From Geobacillus thermoleovorans (GTDB taxonomy: Bacteria; Bacillota; Bacilli; Bacillales; Anoxybacillaceae): a stretch of DNA of 64,000 bases. Below are positions 55,700 through 62,969 of this stretch, one piece after another (positions within the stretch are counted from its first letter, which is position 1; every line of letters begins with the position of its first letter). Both the position numbers and the translations under genes were made by a program. The DNA lies in the NCBI RefSeq assembly GCF_001610955.1, contig NZ_CP014335.1, forward strand, positions 661,001-725,000, written 5' to 3'. Below the pieces are notes generated by a model. That model saw nothing but the letters and a program-made list of their open reading frames with translations, did not search any database and was not told where the DNA came from.

Positions 55700-56537
55700 T
55701 AAGACGAATGCTGGAAATTGCCGCTTCTTGTTCAATCGAACGCCTAGAAAGAAGATCTAAAATCCGTTCGTGCTTTTCCATGTTTTGTTCTATTTTCTTA
55801 ACGATTTCATTTGTTTCAAGCACTGCTTGTTGGACGAAAACAAACTCTTGCTTCGTGACCATATTGGCTTTGACATGATCTAATTCTTTCATTAGGTTGT
55901 TCTTTACGTCCTCAAGCTCCTGTTTGGTAGCCATGTTGGCTTTGATGTCCTCAAGCTCCTGCTTGGTAGCCATGTTGGCTTTGATGTCCTCAAGCTCCTG
56001 CTTGGTAGCCATGTTGGCTTTGATGTCTTCAAGCTCCTGCTTGGTAGCCATGTTGGCTTTGATGTCTTCAAGCTCCTGCTTGGTAGCCATGTTGGCTTTG
56101 ATGTCTTCAAGCTCCTGCTTGGTAGCCATGTTGGCTTTGATGTCCTCAAGCTCCTGTTTGGTAGCCATGTTGGCTTTGATGTCTTCAAGTTCTTGCTTGG
56201 TAGCCATGTTGGCTTTGATGTCTTCAAGTTCTTGCTTGGTAGCCATGTTGGCTTTAATGTCTTCGATCTCTTTTGTGAAACTATGCTTCACTTCTTCGAG
56301 TTCTTGTTTAGTGGCCATGTTGGTTCTAATATCTTCGAACTCTTTTGTGAAACTATGCTTCACTTCTTCAAGCTCTTGTTTCGTTGCCATGTTGGCTTTA
56401 ATATCCTCAAGCTCTGTTGAGAAGTTTTGCTTCACTTCTTCGAGCTCCTGTTTCGTTGCCATGTTTGTTTTGACGTCGCTTACTTCATGTTCGATAATTT
56501 GGAGCTTGTCCAAAATTTGTTTCAATATCTCTTCCAA
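55686..56537 (-). CDS. Coiled-coil protein built from 13-residue tandem repeats
   Basis: 283 residues, no membrane segment. Starts at TTG 56537, 7 bases after GGGAGG. An N-terminal heptad-like part (MEEILKQILDKLQIIEHEV) is followed by degenerate MATKQELEEV units, then nine near-identical units of the form MATKQELEDIKAN, then a C-terminal coil (VLETNEIVKKIEQNMEKHERILDLL). A long parallel coiled coil is predicted. Function unknown. It lies wholly inside the ends of a decayed insertion sequence. Copy number of the repeat may vary between strains. Confidence 0.85.
   Translation of the reverse strand: MEEILKQILDKLQIIEHEVSDVKTNMATKQELEEVKQNFSTELEDIKANMATKQELEEVKHSFTKEFEDIRTNMATKQELEEVKHSFTKEIEDIKANMATKQELEDIKANMATKQELEDIKANMATKQELEDIKANMATKQELEDIKANMATKQELEDIKANMATKQELEDIKANMATKQELEDIKANMATKQELEDIKANMATKQELEDVKNNLMKELDHVKANMVTKQEFVFVQQAVLETNEIVKKIEQNMEKHERILDLLSRRSIEQEAAISSIRLIKAP
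55917..56268. repeat. Nine tandem 39-bp repeats
   Basis: The unit contains TTGGTAGCCATGTTGGCTTT and repeats every 39 bp with one to three differences (TCC/TCT, CTCCTG/TTCTTG). It encodes 13 residues per unit on the minus strand, so copy changes keep the frame. Recent unequal exchange or slippage is likely. Confidence 0.9.
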
Positions 56538-56992
56538 GGAAAATCCTCCCTTCTAATAAGATATATAGCAGCCCTGGAAAAGCGAGTGATGATGAATCGC
56601 TCCTTTCTTTTGAGGACTGGGGAAACGAGCGTGTAGAGTAAGTGGTTGAGGAAAGGGATGGGATTGTAGCGCAGAACAAATGAGGACAATCGTTCCCCAT
56701 TCATATTATAAATGATTCGTAGAAATTTGAAAATAACGTTTTGTGTCATTGTCGCTTTGTATCCGTCCAGGAAAAGGAGTGCGTTTTAGCCCGTACGGTC
56801 ATGTTAATCCCGGCAGCGACATTGTTTTTAAGAAAATCGAACTTCCTTTCTTTAATAATAAGGAGAAACAAGGGATTTAATCGGAATCGTTCATGATCAA
56901 TGTACGATTTAAAAAAGAAAGAGCTGGCTCCAAAAGTCCACTTGTTAGTGGATTTTTGGGTCAGCCCCCCTTTCATTTGTGAACGTTTTCAA

Positions 56993-57160
56993 TCACTTGT
57001 GGCATTTGTCCGGTGTGGTGTGTTCGGTTTCCTTTTGCTTGTCATGGCATGGAAAGCAGTACAACGTCTCTGTTTCTCGGCTGACGACGCCGTTTAAAAA
57101 CCCATGCAGACAATGGATCGGCTTGCCGCATTGCGCGCAAAAGCCAACAAGCTCTTCCAA
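56993..57160 (-). CDS. Small zinc-ribbon-like protein
   Basis: 55 residues starting at TTG 57160 behind AAAGGAG. Two CxxC pairs, FCAQCGK and YCFPCHD, are separated by HCLHGFLNGVV, with further Cys/His at the C-terminus (DKCHK). It looks like a compact metal-binding domain with no other part. It lies just outside the IS remnant and upstream of a DUF2249 gene in opposite orientation. Family not recognised. Confidence 0.65.
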   Translation of the reverse strand: MEELVGFCAQCGKPIHCLHGFLNGVVSRETETLYCFPCHDKQKETEHTTPDKCHK

Positions 57161-57206
57161 CCGCCATTTCTCCTTTCATGGGGATTGAACATGTTCACCT
57201 TCGGGC

Positions 57207-57249
57207 TGTGACGCTCGTCACTACCCCCCAAGGTTCAAGCGGTTATGAT
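57207..57249 (+). promoter_or_regulatory. Crp/Fnr-type site and -10 box of the third DUF2249 gene
   Basis: TGTGACGCTCGTCACT (57207-57222) centred at 57214.5. TATGAT (57244-57249) predicts a start at about 57256, placing the site at -41.5. A second possible -10 (TATAAT, 57256-57261) would give a less usual spacing. Confidence 0.8.
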
Positions 57250-57289
57250 AAAGTATATAATTCATTATACTACAAAGGAGGCCAATGTT

Positions 57290-57523
57290 ATGAACCAATT
57301 TGCCGCCAAAATCCACGCCCCGGACTATCCGCCGCGCGACCGCCATCCGGCAATTTTTCGGCTGTTTGACAGTTTGAAGCCGGGGGAAGTGATGGAGCTG
57401 ACGAATGACCATGACCCGCGTCCGCTGCAATACCAATTCATGATGGAGCGTCCGGATCAGTTTACATGGGAGTACTTAGAGGAAGGGCCGGACGTATGGC
57501 GGGTGGCCATCGGCAAAAAATAA
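57290..57523 (+). CDS. DUF2249 protein
   Basis: 77 residues (PPRDRHPAIFRLFDSLKPGE, LTNDHDPRPLQYQFMMERP). Third DUF2249 gene in 6 kb. The three proteins are diverged from each other. ATG after AAAGGAGG. Single gene closed by a strong terminator. Confidence 0.88.
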   Translation: MNQFAAKIHAPDYPPRDRHPAIFRLFDSLKPGEVMELTNDHDPRPLQYQFMMERPDQFTWEYLEEGPDVWRVAIGKK

Positions 57524-57540
57524 ATCATCCGCTCCATTGG

Positions 57541-57573
57541 GATTTCCGTCTGCAGGCGGAAATCTTTTTTTTT
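57541..57573 (+). terminator. Terminator
   Basis: GATTTCCG (57541-57548) pairs with CGGAAATC (57557-57564), followed by nine T residues. Confidence 0.9.
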
Positions 57574-57628
57574 CGCCGGTTGGTATGGTACGGTAAAAAC
57601 AAACGATGGATGTCCGGAAAGGGGAAGC

Positions 57629-58210
57629 ATGATGAAACAAACGATTGCCGGAGCGGTGCTCGCCGGCGGCCAGTCGCGCCGGTTTGGGCGGCCGAAGGCG
57701 TTTGCGTTGCACGAAGGAGCTCCGTTTTTCACTTGGTCCGTCGCGGCGCTGCGATCCGTCGCCGATGAATTGTACATCGTCAGCCACCCGTCGCTTATCG
57801 ATGAATTCCGCCGGCAAACGGACATCCCGGTGCTGCTCGATGTGGAGCGCTGCCGCGGCTGTGGGCCGCTGGCCGGCCTTTACACCGTCATGGAACAGAG
57901 CCGAGCCGACTGGGTGTTCGTCCTGCCGTGCGACATGCCGTACATGCGGCGGGAAGTGGCGGAGCGGCTTGCTTCCTATATCGATCCGACGTTTGACGCC
58001 ATCGTTCCACTCCATGGCGGCCGCCCAGAGCCATTGGTCGCTCTATACCATCGTCGGCTTCGTTCCGTGATCGCCGAGCTGCTTGACGCCGGCGAACGGC
58101 GGATGATCTCGCTTATTGACGGCGCCCGCGTCCGCTATGTTGACGCCCAACAGCTTGCCGCGGATGAAACCGTATGGCGCAATGTCAATACGGAGGGAGA
58201 GTACCGGTGA
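57629..58210 (+). CDS. mobA: Molybdenum cofactor guanylyltransferase
   Basis: 193 residues. Adds GMP to molybdopterin. Nucleotidyltransferase motif GAVLAGGQSRRFGRPKA, FVLPCDMPY with the metal-binding aspartate, and C-terminal HGGRPEPLVALYH. ATG at 57629 or 57632 (AAAGGGGAAGC upstream). No other cofactor gene adjoins it. It sits within the NO/anaerobic block, where molybdoenzymes such as nitrate reductase are used. Confidence 0.9.
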   Translation: MMKQTIAGAVLAGGQSRRFGRPKAFALHEGAPFFTWSVAALRSVADELYIVSHPSLIDEFRRQTDIPVLLDVERCRGCGPLAGLYTVMEQSRADWVFVLPCDMPYMRREVAERLASYIDPTFDAIVPLHGGRPEPLVALYHRRLRSVIAELLDAGERRMISLIDGARVRYVDAQQLAADETVWRNVNTEGEYR

Positions 58211-58479
58211 AGGGGGAATTGTGGCCGAAGGAGACACAGCATATACTTTTTTTCAATCAGAAGAGCCATCCTTGACCACGAAATGGTTCTTTTTCCCGGC
58301 TTTTCACCATAAAATGCACTTGATGCAGGAAGACGCTCATGATACGCAAGTGAAAAATGATTTCGCCTGTACAATAACTGTCAATAAAAGGTCAAGTGCA
58401 CCTTTTGATGATGACCTTGAATTTTATGAAACGGCAACAGTGCGAAAAAAAAGAACCGTACGGCCTCGGCTCTTTTGCG

Positions 58480-58698
58480 TCATTGGACTGGGGGTTGATT
58501 TTGGTCCATTTCCTTCGCCAGGTCCGCTACTTCGGCGACGGTCAGCCCCGTTCGTTTCGCGACTTCGTGAATAGGCAGAACGTCAAGCAAGTTTTTCGCG
58601 ATTTCGATGGCTTTTTGTTTTTCGGCTTGTTTGACCGCCTTCTCTTTTTCCTGTTCTAGATCTTCTACGCGCAAACGAAAGACTTTATTCATTTTCAT
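58480..58698 (-). CDS. Short protein resembling the C-terminal tail of Rpn-type nuclease proteins
   Basis: 72 residues: a charged helix (EDLEQEKEKAVKQAEKQKAIE) then IAKNLLDVLPIHEVAKRTGLTVAEVADL, a helix-turn-helix-like tail seen at the end of Rpn/PD-(D/E)XK recombination-promoting proteins. The nuclease part is absent. A good AAGGAG site precedes the ATG, and a minus-strand hairpin with eight T residues (58446-58473) follows, so it may be expressed as a short form. The gap 58,211-58,479 holds no convincing gene. Confidence 0.6.
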   Translation of the reverse strand: MKMNKVFRLRVEDLEQEKEKAVKQAEKQKAIEIAKNLLDVLPIHEVAKRTGLTVAEVADLAKEMDQNQPPVQ

Positions 58699-58810
58699 CC
58701 ACTCCTTTACTTTTTGGGCGTATGGCGGGTCAATATATTATACCGCCTGTTCAGATGGCTGTCATCTTCGCCCATGGTACGATCGCCCTCTGTTGTGGCT
58801 TTGCTGTGGA

Positions 58811-58853
58811 TGTGATCGATATCACATAACGCGCCTGAATGTTGCGGTACAAT
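58811..58853 (+). promoter_or_regulatory. Crp/Fnr-type site and -10 box of the radical SAM gene
   Basis: TGTGATCGATATCACA (58811-58826) is a perfect TGTGA-N6-TCACA dyad. TACAAT (58848-58853) gives a start at about 58860, so the centre at 58818.5 is again at -41.5. The leader would be about 15 bases. Confidence 0.85.
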
Positions 58854-58874
58854 GGAGGCCAAGGAGGGAATTGG

Positions 58875-59993
58875 ATGCACGATTTCAATAAAAACCCGTT
58901 TATCGTCATTTGGGAGTTGACACGGGCGTGCCAACTCAAGTGCCTTCATTGCCGCGCTGAAGCGCAATACCATCGCGATCCGCGCGAGTTGACGTTTGAG
59001 GAAGGGAAAAAACTGATCGATGAGATTTACGAGATGGATCAGCCGATGCTCGTCTTTACGGGCGGCGATCCGCTCATGCGTCCGGATGTGTACGATTTAG
59101 CGAAATATGCGATCGATAAAGGGCTGCGCGTGTCAATGACGCCAAGCGCGACGCCGAACGTGACGAAAGAGGCGATCCGCAAAGCAAAAGAGGTCGGCCT
59201 GTCGCGCTGGGCGTTCAGCCTTGACGGGCCGAACGCCGAGATTCACGACCATTTCCGCGGCGTGAGCGGCTCGTTTGATTTGACGATCCGTGCGATTCAC
59301 TACTTGCATGAGCTCGATATCCCTGTGCAAATCAACACCGTCATTTCGCGATACAACGTTCATGTGCTTGACGAGATGGCGGCGCTGGTGGAGAAGCTGA
59401 AATGCGTCCTGTGGAGCGTCTTTTTCCTTGTGCCGACAGGCAGGGGGAAGGAGGAGGACATGATTTCCCCCGTCGAGCATGAGCGGGTGTTCCGCTGGCT
59501 GTATGAGACGAGCAAGCGCGTTCCGTTTGACATCAAAACGACGGCCGGCCAGCATTACCGCCGCGTCGTGCTGCAGGCGAAAATGCGTGAAGGAAAAACG
59601 GCAAAAGGCGGCATCCGTTACGAAGACGTGTTGAACAAAGGCTTAACCGGGCAAGTCGACGGGCTTGGCCGCGCGCCCAAAGGGGTAAATGACGGCAACG
59701 GCTTTGTTTTTATCTCCCATATCGGCCACGTCTACCCGAGCGGGCTGCTGCCGGTGAAGGCAGGGAACGTCCGGGAAACGCCGCTGGCGGACATTTACCG
59801 ACACTCGCCGATTTTCCAAGACTTGCGCAATCCGGACAAATACAAAGGAAAATGCGGCGTCTGCGAGTTCCGATATGTGTGCGGCGGCTCACGCTCCCGG
59901 GCGTACGCGGTGACGGGAGACTATTTGGAAAGCGAGCCGTATTGTGTTTACATTCCAAAGGCGCTGCGGACAAAAGAGCAAAGCCAACGGTAA
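58875..59993 (+). CDS. Radical SAM/SPASM-domain enzyme (NirJ/AhbD-like)
   Basis: 372 residues. The radical SAM cluster motif CQLKCLHC lies in the first 30 residues, with FTGGDPLMRPD, FSLDGPNAEIHD and a C-terminal SPASM-type cysteine cluster (CGVCEFRYVCGGSRSRAYA...C). Relatives act on haem-type tetrapyrroles (NirJ, AhbD), but several members are unassigned. ATG at 58875 after AAGGAGGG. Placement under the same site as NO-reductase genes suggests a role in anaerobic or NO metabolism. Confidence 0.88.
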   Translation: MHDFNKNPFIVIWELTRACQLKCLHCRAEAQYHRDPRELTFEEGKKLIDEIYEMDQPMLVFTGGDPLMRPDVYDLAKYAIDKGLRVSMTPSATPNVTKEAIRKAKEVGLSRWAFSLDGPNAEIHDHFRGVSGSFDLTIRAIHYLHELDIPVQINTVISRYNVHVLDEMAALVEKLKCVLWSVFFLVPTGRGKEEDMISPVEHERVFRWLYETSKRVPFDIKTTAGQHYRRVVLQAKMREGKTAKGGIRYEDVLNKGLTGQVDGLGRAPKGVNDGNGFVFISHIGHVYPSGLLPVKAGNVRETPLADIYRHSPIFQDLRNPDKYKGKCGVCEFRYVCGGSRSRAYAVTGDYLESEPYCVYIPKALRTKEQSQR

Positions 59994-60094
59994 GAGGGCG
60001 GGGAAAAACGGCTGCTTAAAATGACGGCGCTGCGGCGTTCGTGAGACGGTTGTCCGGGCGCATGCGGCGGATGTTGGATGTGTGTTCAAAACAC

Positions 60095-60127
60095 ACGGGG
60101 AAGGAGCAGACGCCCTTCCCCGTTTTT
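60095..60127 (+). terminator. Terminator of the radical SAM gene
   Basis: ACGGGGAAGG (60095-60104) pairs with CCTTCCCCGT (60114-60123), followed by TTTTA. The T run is also the apparent target (TTTAT) of the adjoining miniature element. Confidence 0.85.
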
Positions 60128-60129
60128 AT

Positions 60130-60345
60130 CATCCTGAACCGAGAAGATCCCCCACTTCCACGCGTGAGCGTAAGTGGGGAATGAATCGGGATTGGCCGTC
60201 ATTCTTCCTCTTGCTTCCGCAGAACAGAAGGGGTAAAGACCCGTGGGACGCACGGGGATGGCTTGGTGAACAGCCTGCTGTGGGGCGGGTGTTCCCAAGA
60301 ATCTCCCACCTCAAAGCTCAAGCGTAGGTGGGAGAGCGTTCAATG
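60130..60345 (+). mobile_element. IS200/IS605-type miniature element without tnpA or tnpB
   Basis: A left-end hairpin CCCCACTT...AAGTGGGG (60150-60179) follows TTTAT (60125-60129), a typical target/TAM-like sequence for this superfamily. A right-end hairpin CTCCCACCT...AGGTGGGAG (60303-60334) closes the element. The roughly 200 bp between contain no gene but a G-rich structured stretch (about 60225-60334) resembling the omegaRNA-bearing right ends of Geobacillus TnpB elements. The exact right boundary is uncertain. Confidence 0.6.
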
Positions 60346-60352
60346 TTGAAGA

Positions 60353-61102
60353 TCATTCATGCTCCAAATCGATAGTAAATGTCTCCGGCCCGGTCGGCGC
60401 CGCGCTTCCCCCTTTTGGTTCGAGGCTCGCTTTAATTTGCTTGAACTGTTTGACATCCTCGCCGGTGATCAAAATGCGCGCCGCTCCGTGGCGGATCGTC
60501 AACAGTTCCCCTTTGACCTCGTTGTTGGTGTAAATGATCCACAATTGATAATCGCGGGCCGCAAACGGCGGCAGCCCTTCAATTTCCATCAACATTTCCT
60601 TCGTATCGTCATTGAGCCAAATCGTGCCGTCCATCTGTTGAAAGAGCGCCGATGGCTCAATCGGAATTTGTTTCGTTTTGGGATTATGGATGATTCGCTC
60701 GATCGGAATGTCGGTATGTTGTTCGACAATCTGGTATCGATATGGCTCATCCGATCGGTCATGGGAAGCGGCTGGTCCGTCGCTGGGAGCGGAAAGGCGC
60801 AAGGTGAAAAGGAAAACGGCCAAAGCTGCACCGATCCACCCGCCTGCCATGCGGAGACCGCGCCGCATCCGCTTCGTTTGTTTTTGCGCTTCTGCTTGGG
60901 CCCAAATTCGCTCTTTATGAGAAAGGGGAGGTGCTTCATATTGAGCTTCCTCCTTAAGCCCGATGTTTTTCCACGCTTCAAGCAAGCGTTGGCATTCAAG
61001 GCACTGCTTTAGATGGTTGGACACGTCTTCTTTTTCTTGCTCTGGCAGCATGCCTAACAGCCAGTCCACGATTTTTGCTTCCGAAATATGGCTATGCTTC
61101 AT
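60353..61102 (-). CDS. Membrane-bound anti-sigma factor (zinc-finger, RskA-like)
   Basis: 249 residues. An N-terminal ZAS-type domain with HLKQCLECQ (H-x3-C-x2-C), one membrane helix near residues 85-105 (GGWIGAALAVFLFTL), and an extracytoplasmic RskA/anti-sigma-K domain (QLWIIYTNNEVKGELL). Overlaps the sigma gene by 11 bp. It holds its sigma factor inactive until a signal releases it. Confidence 0.88.
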   Translation of the reverse strand: MKHSHISEAKIVDWLLGMLPEQEKEDVSNHLKQCLECQRLLEAWKNIGLKEEAQYEAPPLSHKERIWAQAEAQKQTKRMRRGLRMAGGWIGAALAVFLFTLRLSAPSDGPAASHDRSDEPYRYQIVEQHTDIPIERIIHNPKTKQIPIEPSALFQQMDGTIWLNDDTKEMLMEIEGLPPFAARDYQLWIIYTNNEVKGELLTIRHGAARILITGEDVKQFKQIKASLEPKGGSAAPTGPETFTIDLEHE

Positions 61103-61673
61103 GCTGTTCTTCACCTCTGCCAGCCCCCATCCAGTGGAACAGCTCTTTTTGTTTCCGCAAATTGCGCAAGCCGTAGCGGATGAGCGACTTGACGGAGCCT
61201 AACGGTTTGTTCATCGCGGCGGCGATTTCCCGCTGTGTTTCCCCATGAAAGTAAAAGTGAATGATGGCTTGCCGCTGCTCCTCGGGGAGATGGGTTAAAG
61301 CGTCTATGATGACTTGTTGTTCCAGTTGGCGGAGAAAATCAAATTCCGCCCCCTTTTCTGTTAAAGCTGCTTCCTCAAGGCGGCTCACTAAAAGGTCCCG
61401 TTTCTTGCGCAGGCGGTCGAGCGACCGGCTTTTCGTTTTCACGGCAAGAAAGGCTTGAACGCTTCCCCGTTTCGGGTCGAATTGATGCGGTTTTTGCAAG
61501 ATTTCGAGAAACACATCGTGGCTGACATCTTCCGCCTCCACCTCGTCGCCGACGATCCGAAGAGCGATATGATAGACCATCGGAGCGTATTTTTCGTAAA
61601 AACGGTCAAAGGCGGCGCGCGAGCCTTCGGCGATCTTCTCGAGCAGTTCGAGGTCTTTCCGTCGGTCTTCCAT
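61092..61673 (-). CDS. ECF-type RNA polymerase sigma factor
   Basis: 193 residues. Region 2 (FDRFYEKYAPMVYHIALRI, EDVSHDVFLEI) and region 4 helix-turn-helix (YFHGETQREIAAAMNKPLGSVKSL). ATG at 61673 after GGGAGGTGGGC. Paired with the anti-sigma gene. Divergent from the NEW3-domain surface protein gene, which is a natural target. Confidence 0.92.
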   Translation of the reverse strand: MEDRRKDLELLEKIAEGSRAAFDRFYEKYAPMVYHIALRIVGDEVEAEDVSHDVFLEILQKPHQFDPKRGSVQAFLAVKTKSRSLDRLRKKRDLLVSRLEEAALTEKGAEFDFLRQLEQQVIIDALTHLPEEQRQAIIHFYFHGETQREIAAAMNKPLGSVKSLIRYGLRNLRKQKELFHWMGAGRGEEQHEA

Positions 61674-61800
61674 CTTGCCCACCTCCCGACGCATGCTTGG
61701 AATGGTTGCTCTGCATCTATTCTACAACTGAATTTTTCTCCTGCAAAACAAATCCATTGATCCATTTCTGGCGTATACGAAGTGAAAACAGAAGGAGGGA

Positions 61801-62967
61801 GTGAATGTCGTGCAAAGCAGGATCATCATGATGTTCGCCATGATCTTGACTCTCTTTTCGCTTCTTCTTCCGATCCGCCCGGCATCGGCGGCAAGCGGTG
61901 TTGTTCTCTTCACGCCATACACCGGGCTTTCCGTGACGCCGGGGGAAACAATCGACTATACGGTCAATGTCATCAACAACGGTTCCAACATTGAAAACGT
62001 CACCTTCTCGTTTGACCACCTGCCGAAAGGATGGTCGACTTCGATTACCGCTGAGGGGAGAACGATTGAGCAGCTGTCCGTCCGAGGCGGAAAAGAAGAA
62101 GAGGTCACGTTGGAAGTGACCGTGCCGCTGGATGTCGACAAGGGGGATTACCGCTTTTGGCTCGTCGCGAAAGGGGACAGTGGTTCATCGAAATTGCCGC
62201 TGCTTGTCCGCGTGACGGAACAAGGATCGTTTAAAACGGAACTGACGTCGGAACAAACGAACCTCGAGGGGCACGCGGATTCGAGCTTCACGTATGATGT
62301 CACGCTGAAAAATCGAACTGCCAAGACGCAAAATTACGCGTTAAGTTCGGCGGCGGAAAAAGGTTGGCAAGTCACGTTCAAATCGGAAGGCAATTCCGTT
62401 ACGTCGGTGAAGCTCGAGCCGAATGAATCAAGAGACATTACCGTAGAGGTTAAACCGCCGGAAAATGTGAAAGCGGGCACGTACAAAATCCCGATCAAAG
62501 CGCAAACGAGCGATACGTCGGCTGAGCTGACGTTAGAAGCGGTCATTACGGGCACGTATGCGCTCAAACTGACGACGCCGTCAGGAAACTTAAGCACCGA
62601 TGTGACGGCGGGGCATGAACGGGTGATCGATCTTGTTGTCAAAAACACCGGAAGCGCTCCACTTTTGAACATCAATATGACGGCTGACGCTCCGCCTGAT
62701 TGGGAAGTGGAATTCGATCAAAGCACGATCGCCCAGCTGAACCCGGGCGATTCCAAAACAGTCAAGGCGAAAGTGAAAGCGTCGGATGAAGCGATCGCTG
62801 GGGATTATGTTGTCAACTTCCAGGCGCAAACGGCGGAAACGTCGGCGGAGGCGGCGTTCCGCGTCTCGGTCAAAACGTCGACCGTTTGGGGAGTGGTGGC
62901 GGTGTTGATCATTCTCGGGGTGGCCGGAGGGCTGTACTATTTGATCAAAACATACGGGAGGAGGTAA
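61801..62967 (+). CDS. Exported NEW3-domain (CARDB-like) protein, ABC-transporter associated
   Basis: 388 residues if started at GTG 61801, or 385 from GTG 61810, which has better spacing to AAGGAGG. A signal peptide (residues about 8-32, ending ASAASG) precedes three immunoglobulin-like NPCBM/NEW3 repeats (SVTPGETIDYTVNVINNG; NLEGHADSSFTYDVTLKN; VTAGHERVIDLVVKNTG). A C-terminal membrane helix (VVAVLIILGVAGGLYYLI) anchors it. Adjacent to an ABC ATPase gene after 2 bp, so it probably belongs to the transporter complex. Confidence 0.85.
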   Translation: MNVVQSRIIMMFAMILTLFSLLLPIRPASAASGVVLFTPYTGLSVTPGETIDYTVNVINNGSNIENVTFSFDHLPKGWSTSITAEGRTIEQLSVRGGKEEEVTLEVTVPLDVDKGDYRFWLVAKGDSGSSKLPLLVRVTEQGSFKTELTSEQTNLEGHADSSFTYDVTLKNRTAKTQNYALSSAAEKGWQVTFKSEGNSVTSVKLEPNESRDITVEVKPPENVKAGTYKIPIKAQTSDTSAELTLEAVITGTYALKLTTPSGNLSTDVTAGHERVIDLVVKNTGSAPLLNINMTADAPPDWEVEFDQSTIAQLNPGDSKTVKAKVKASDEAIAGDYVVNFQAQTAETSAEAAFRVSVKTSTVWGVVAVLIILGVAGGLYYLIKTYGRR

Positions 62968-62969
62968 GC

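Larger units (their letters stand above)
55364..56968. mobile_element. Decayed insertion sequence carrying a passenger gene
   Basis: GGGGCTGACCCAAAA (55364-55378) and its perfect reverse complement TTTTGGGTCAGCCCC (56954-56968) bound a 1,605-bp interval. Each end also forms a hairpin (55372-55395 and about 56931-56957) that blocks read-through. Inside are only the first 60 or so codons of a transposase and, on the other strand, a repetitive coiled-coil gene. The left hairpin also serves as norB's terminator. No clear target duplication is seen. Confidence 0.7.

Noticed and set aside
55917..56268. 39-bp repeats as a CRISPR array
   Set aside because: Repeats are contiguous with no spacers and keep a reading frame.
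55897..56556. Plus-strand repetitive frame (LALMSSSSCLVAM units)
   Set aside because: Antisense of the coiled-coil repeats. The minus-strand frame has the ribosome site and a sensible coiled-coil sequence.
58220..58574. Possible gene from GTG 58220 after mobA
   Set aside because: Has an AAGGGGG site but the sequence is not protein-like and runs through the terminator of the Rpn-tail gene.
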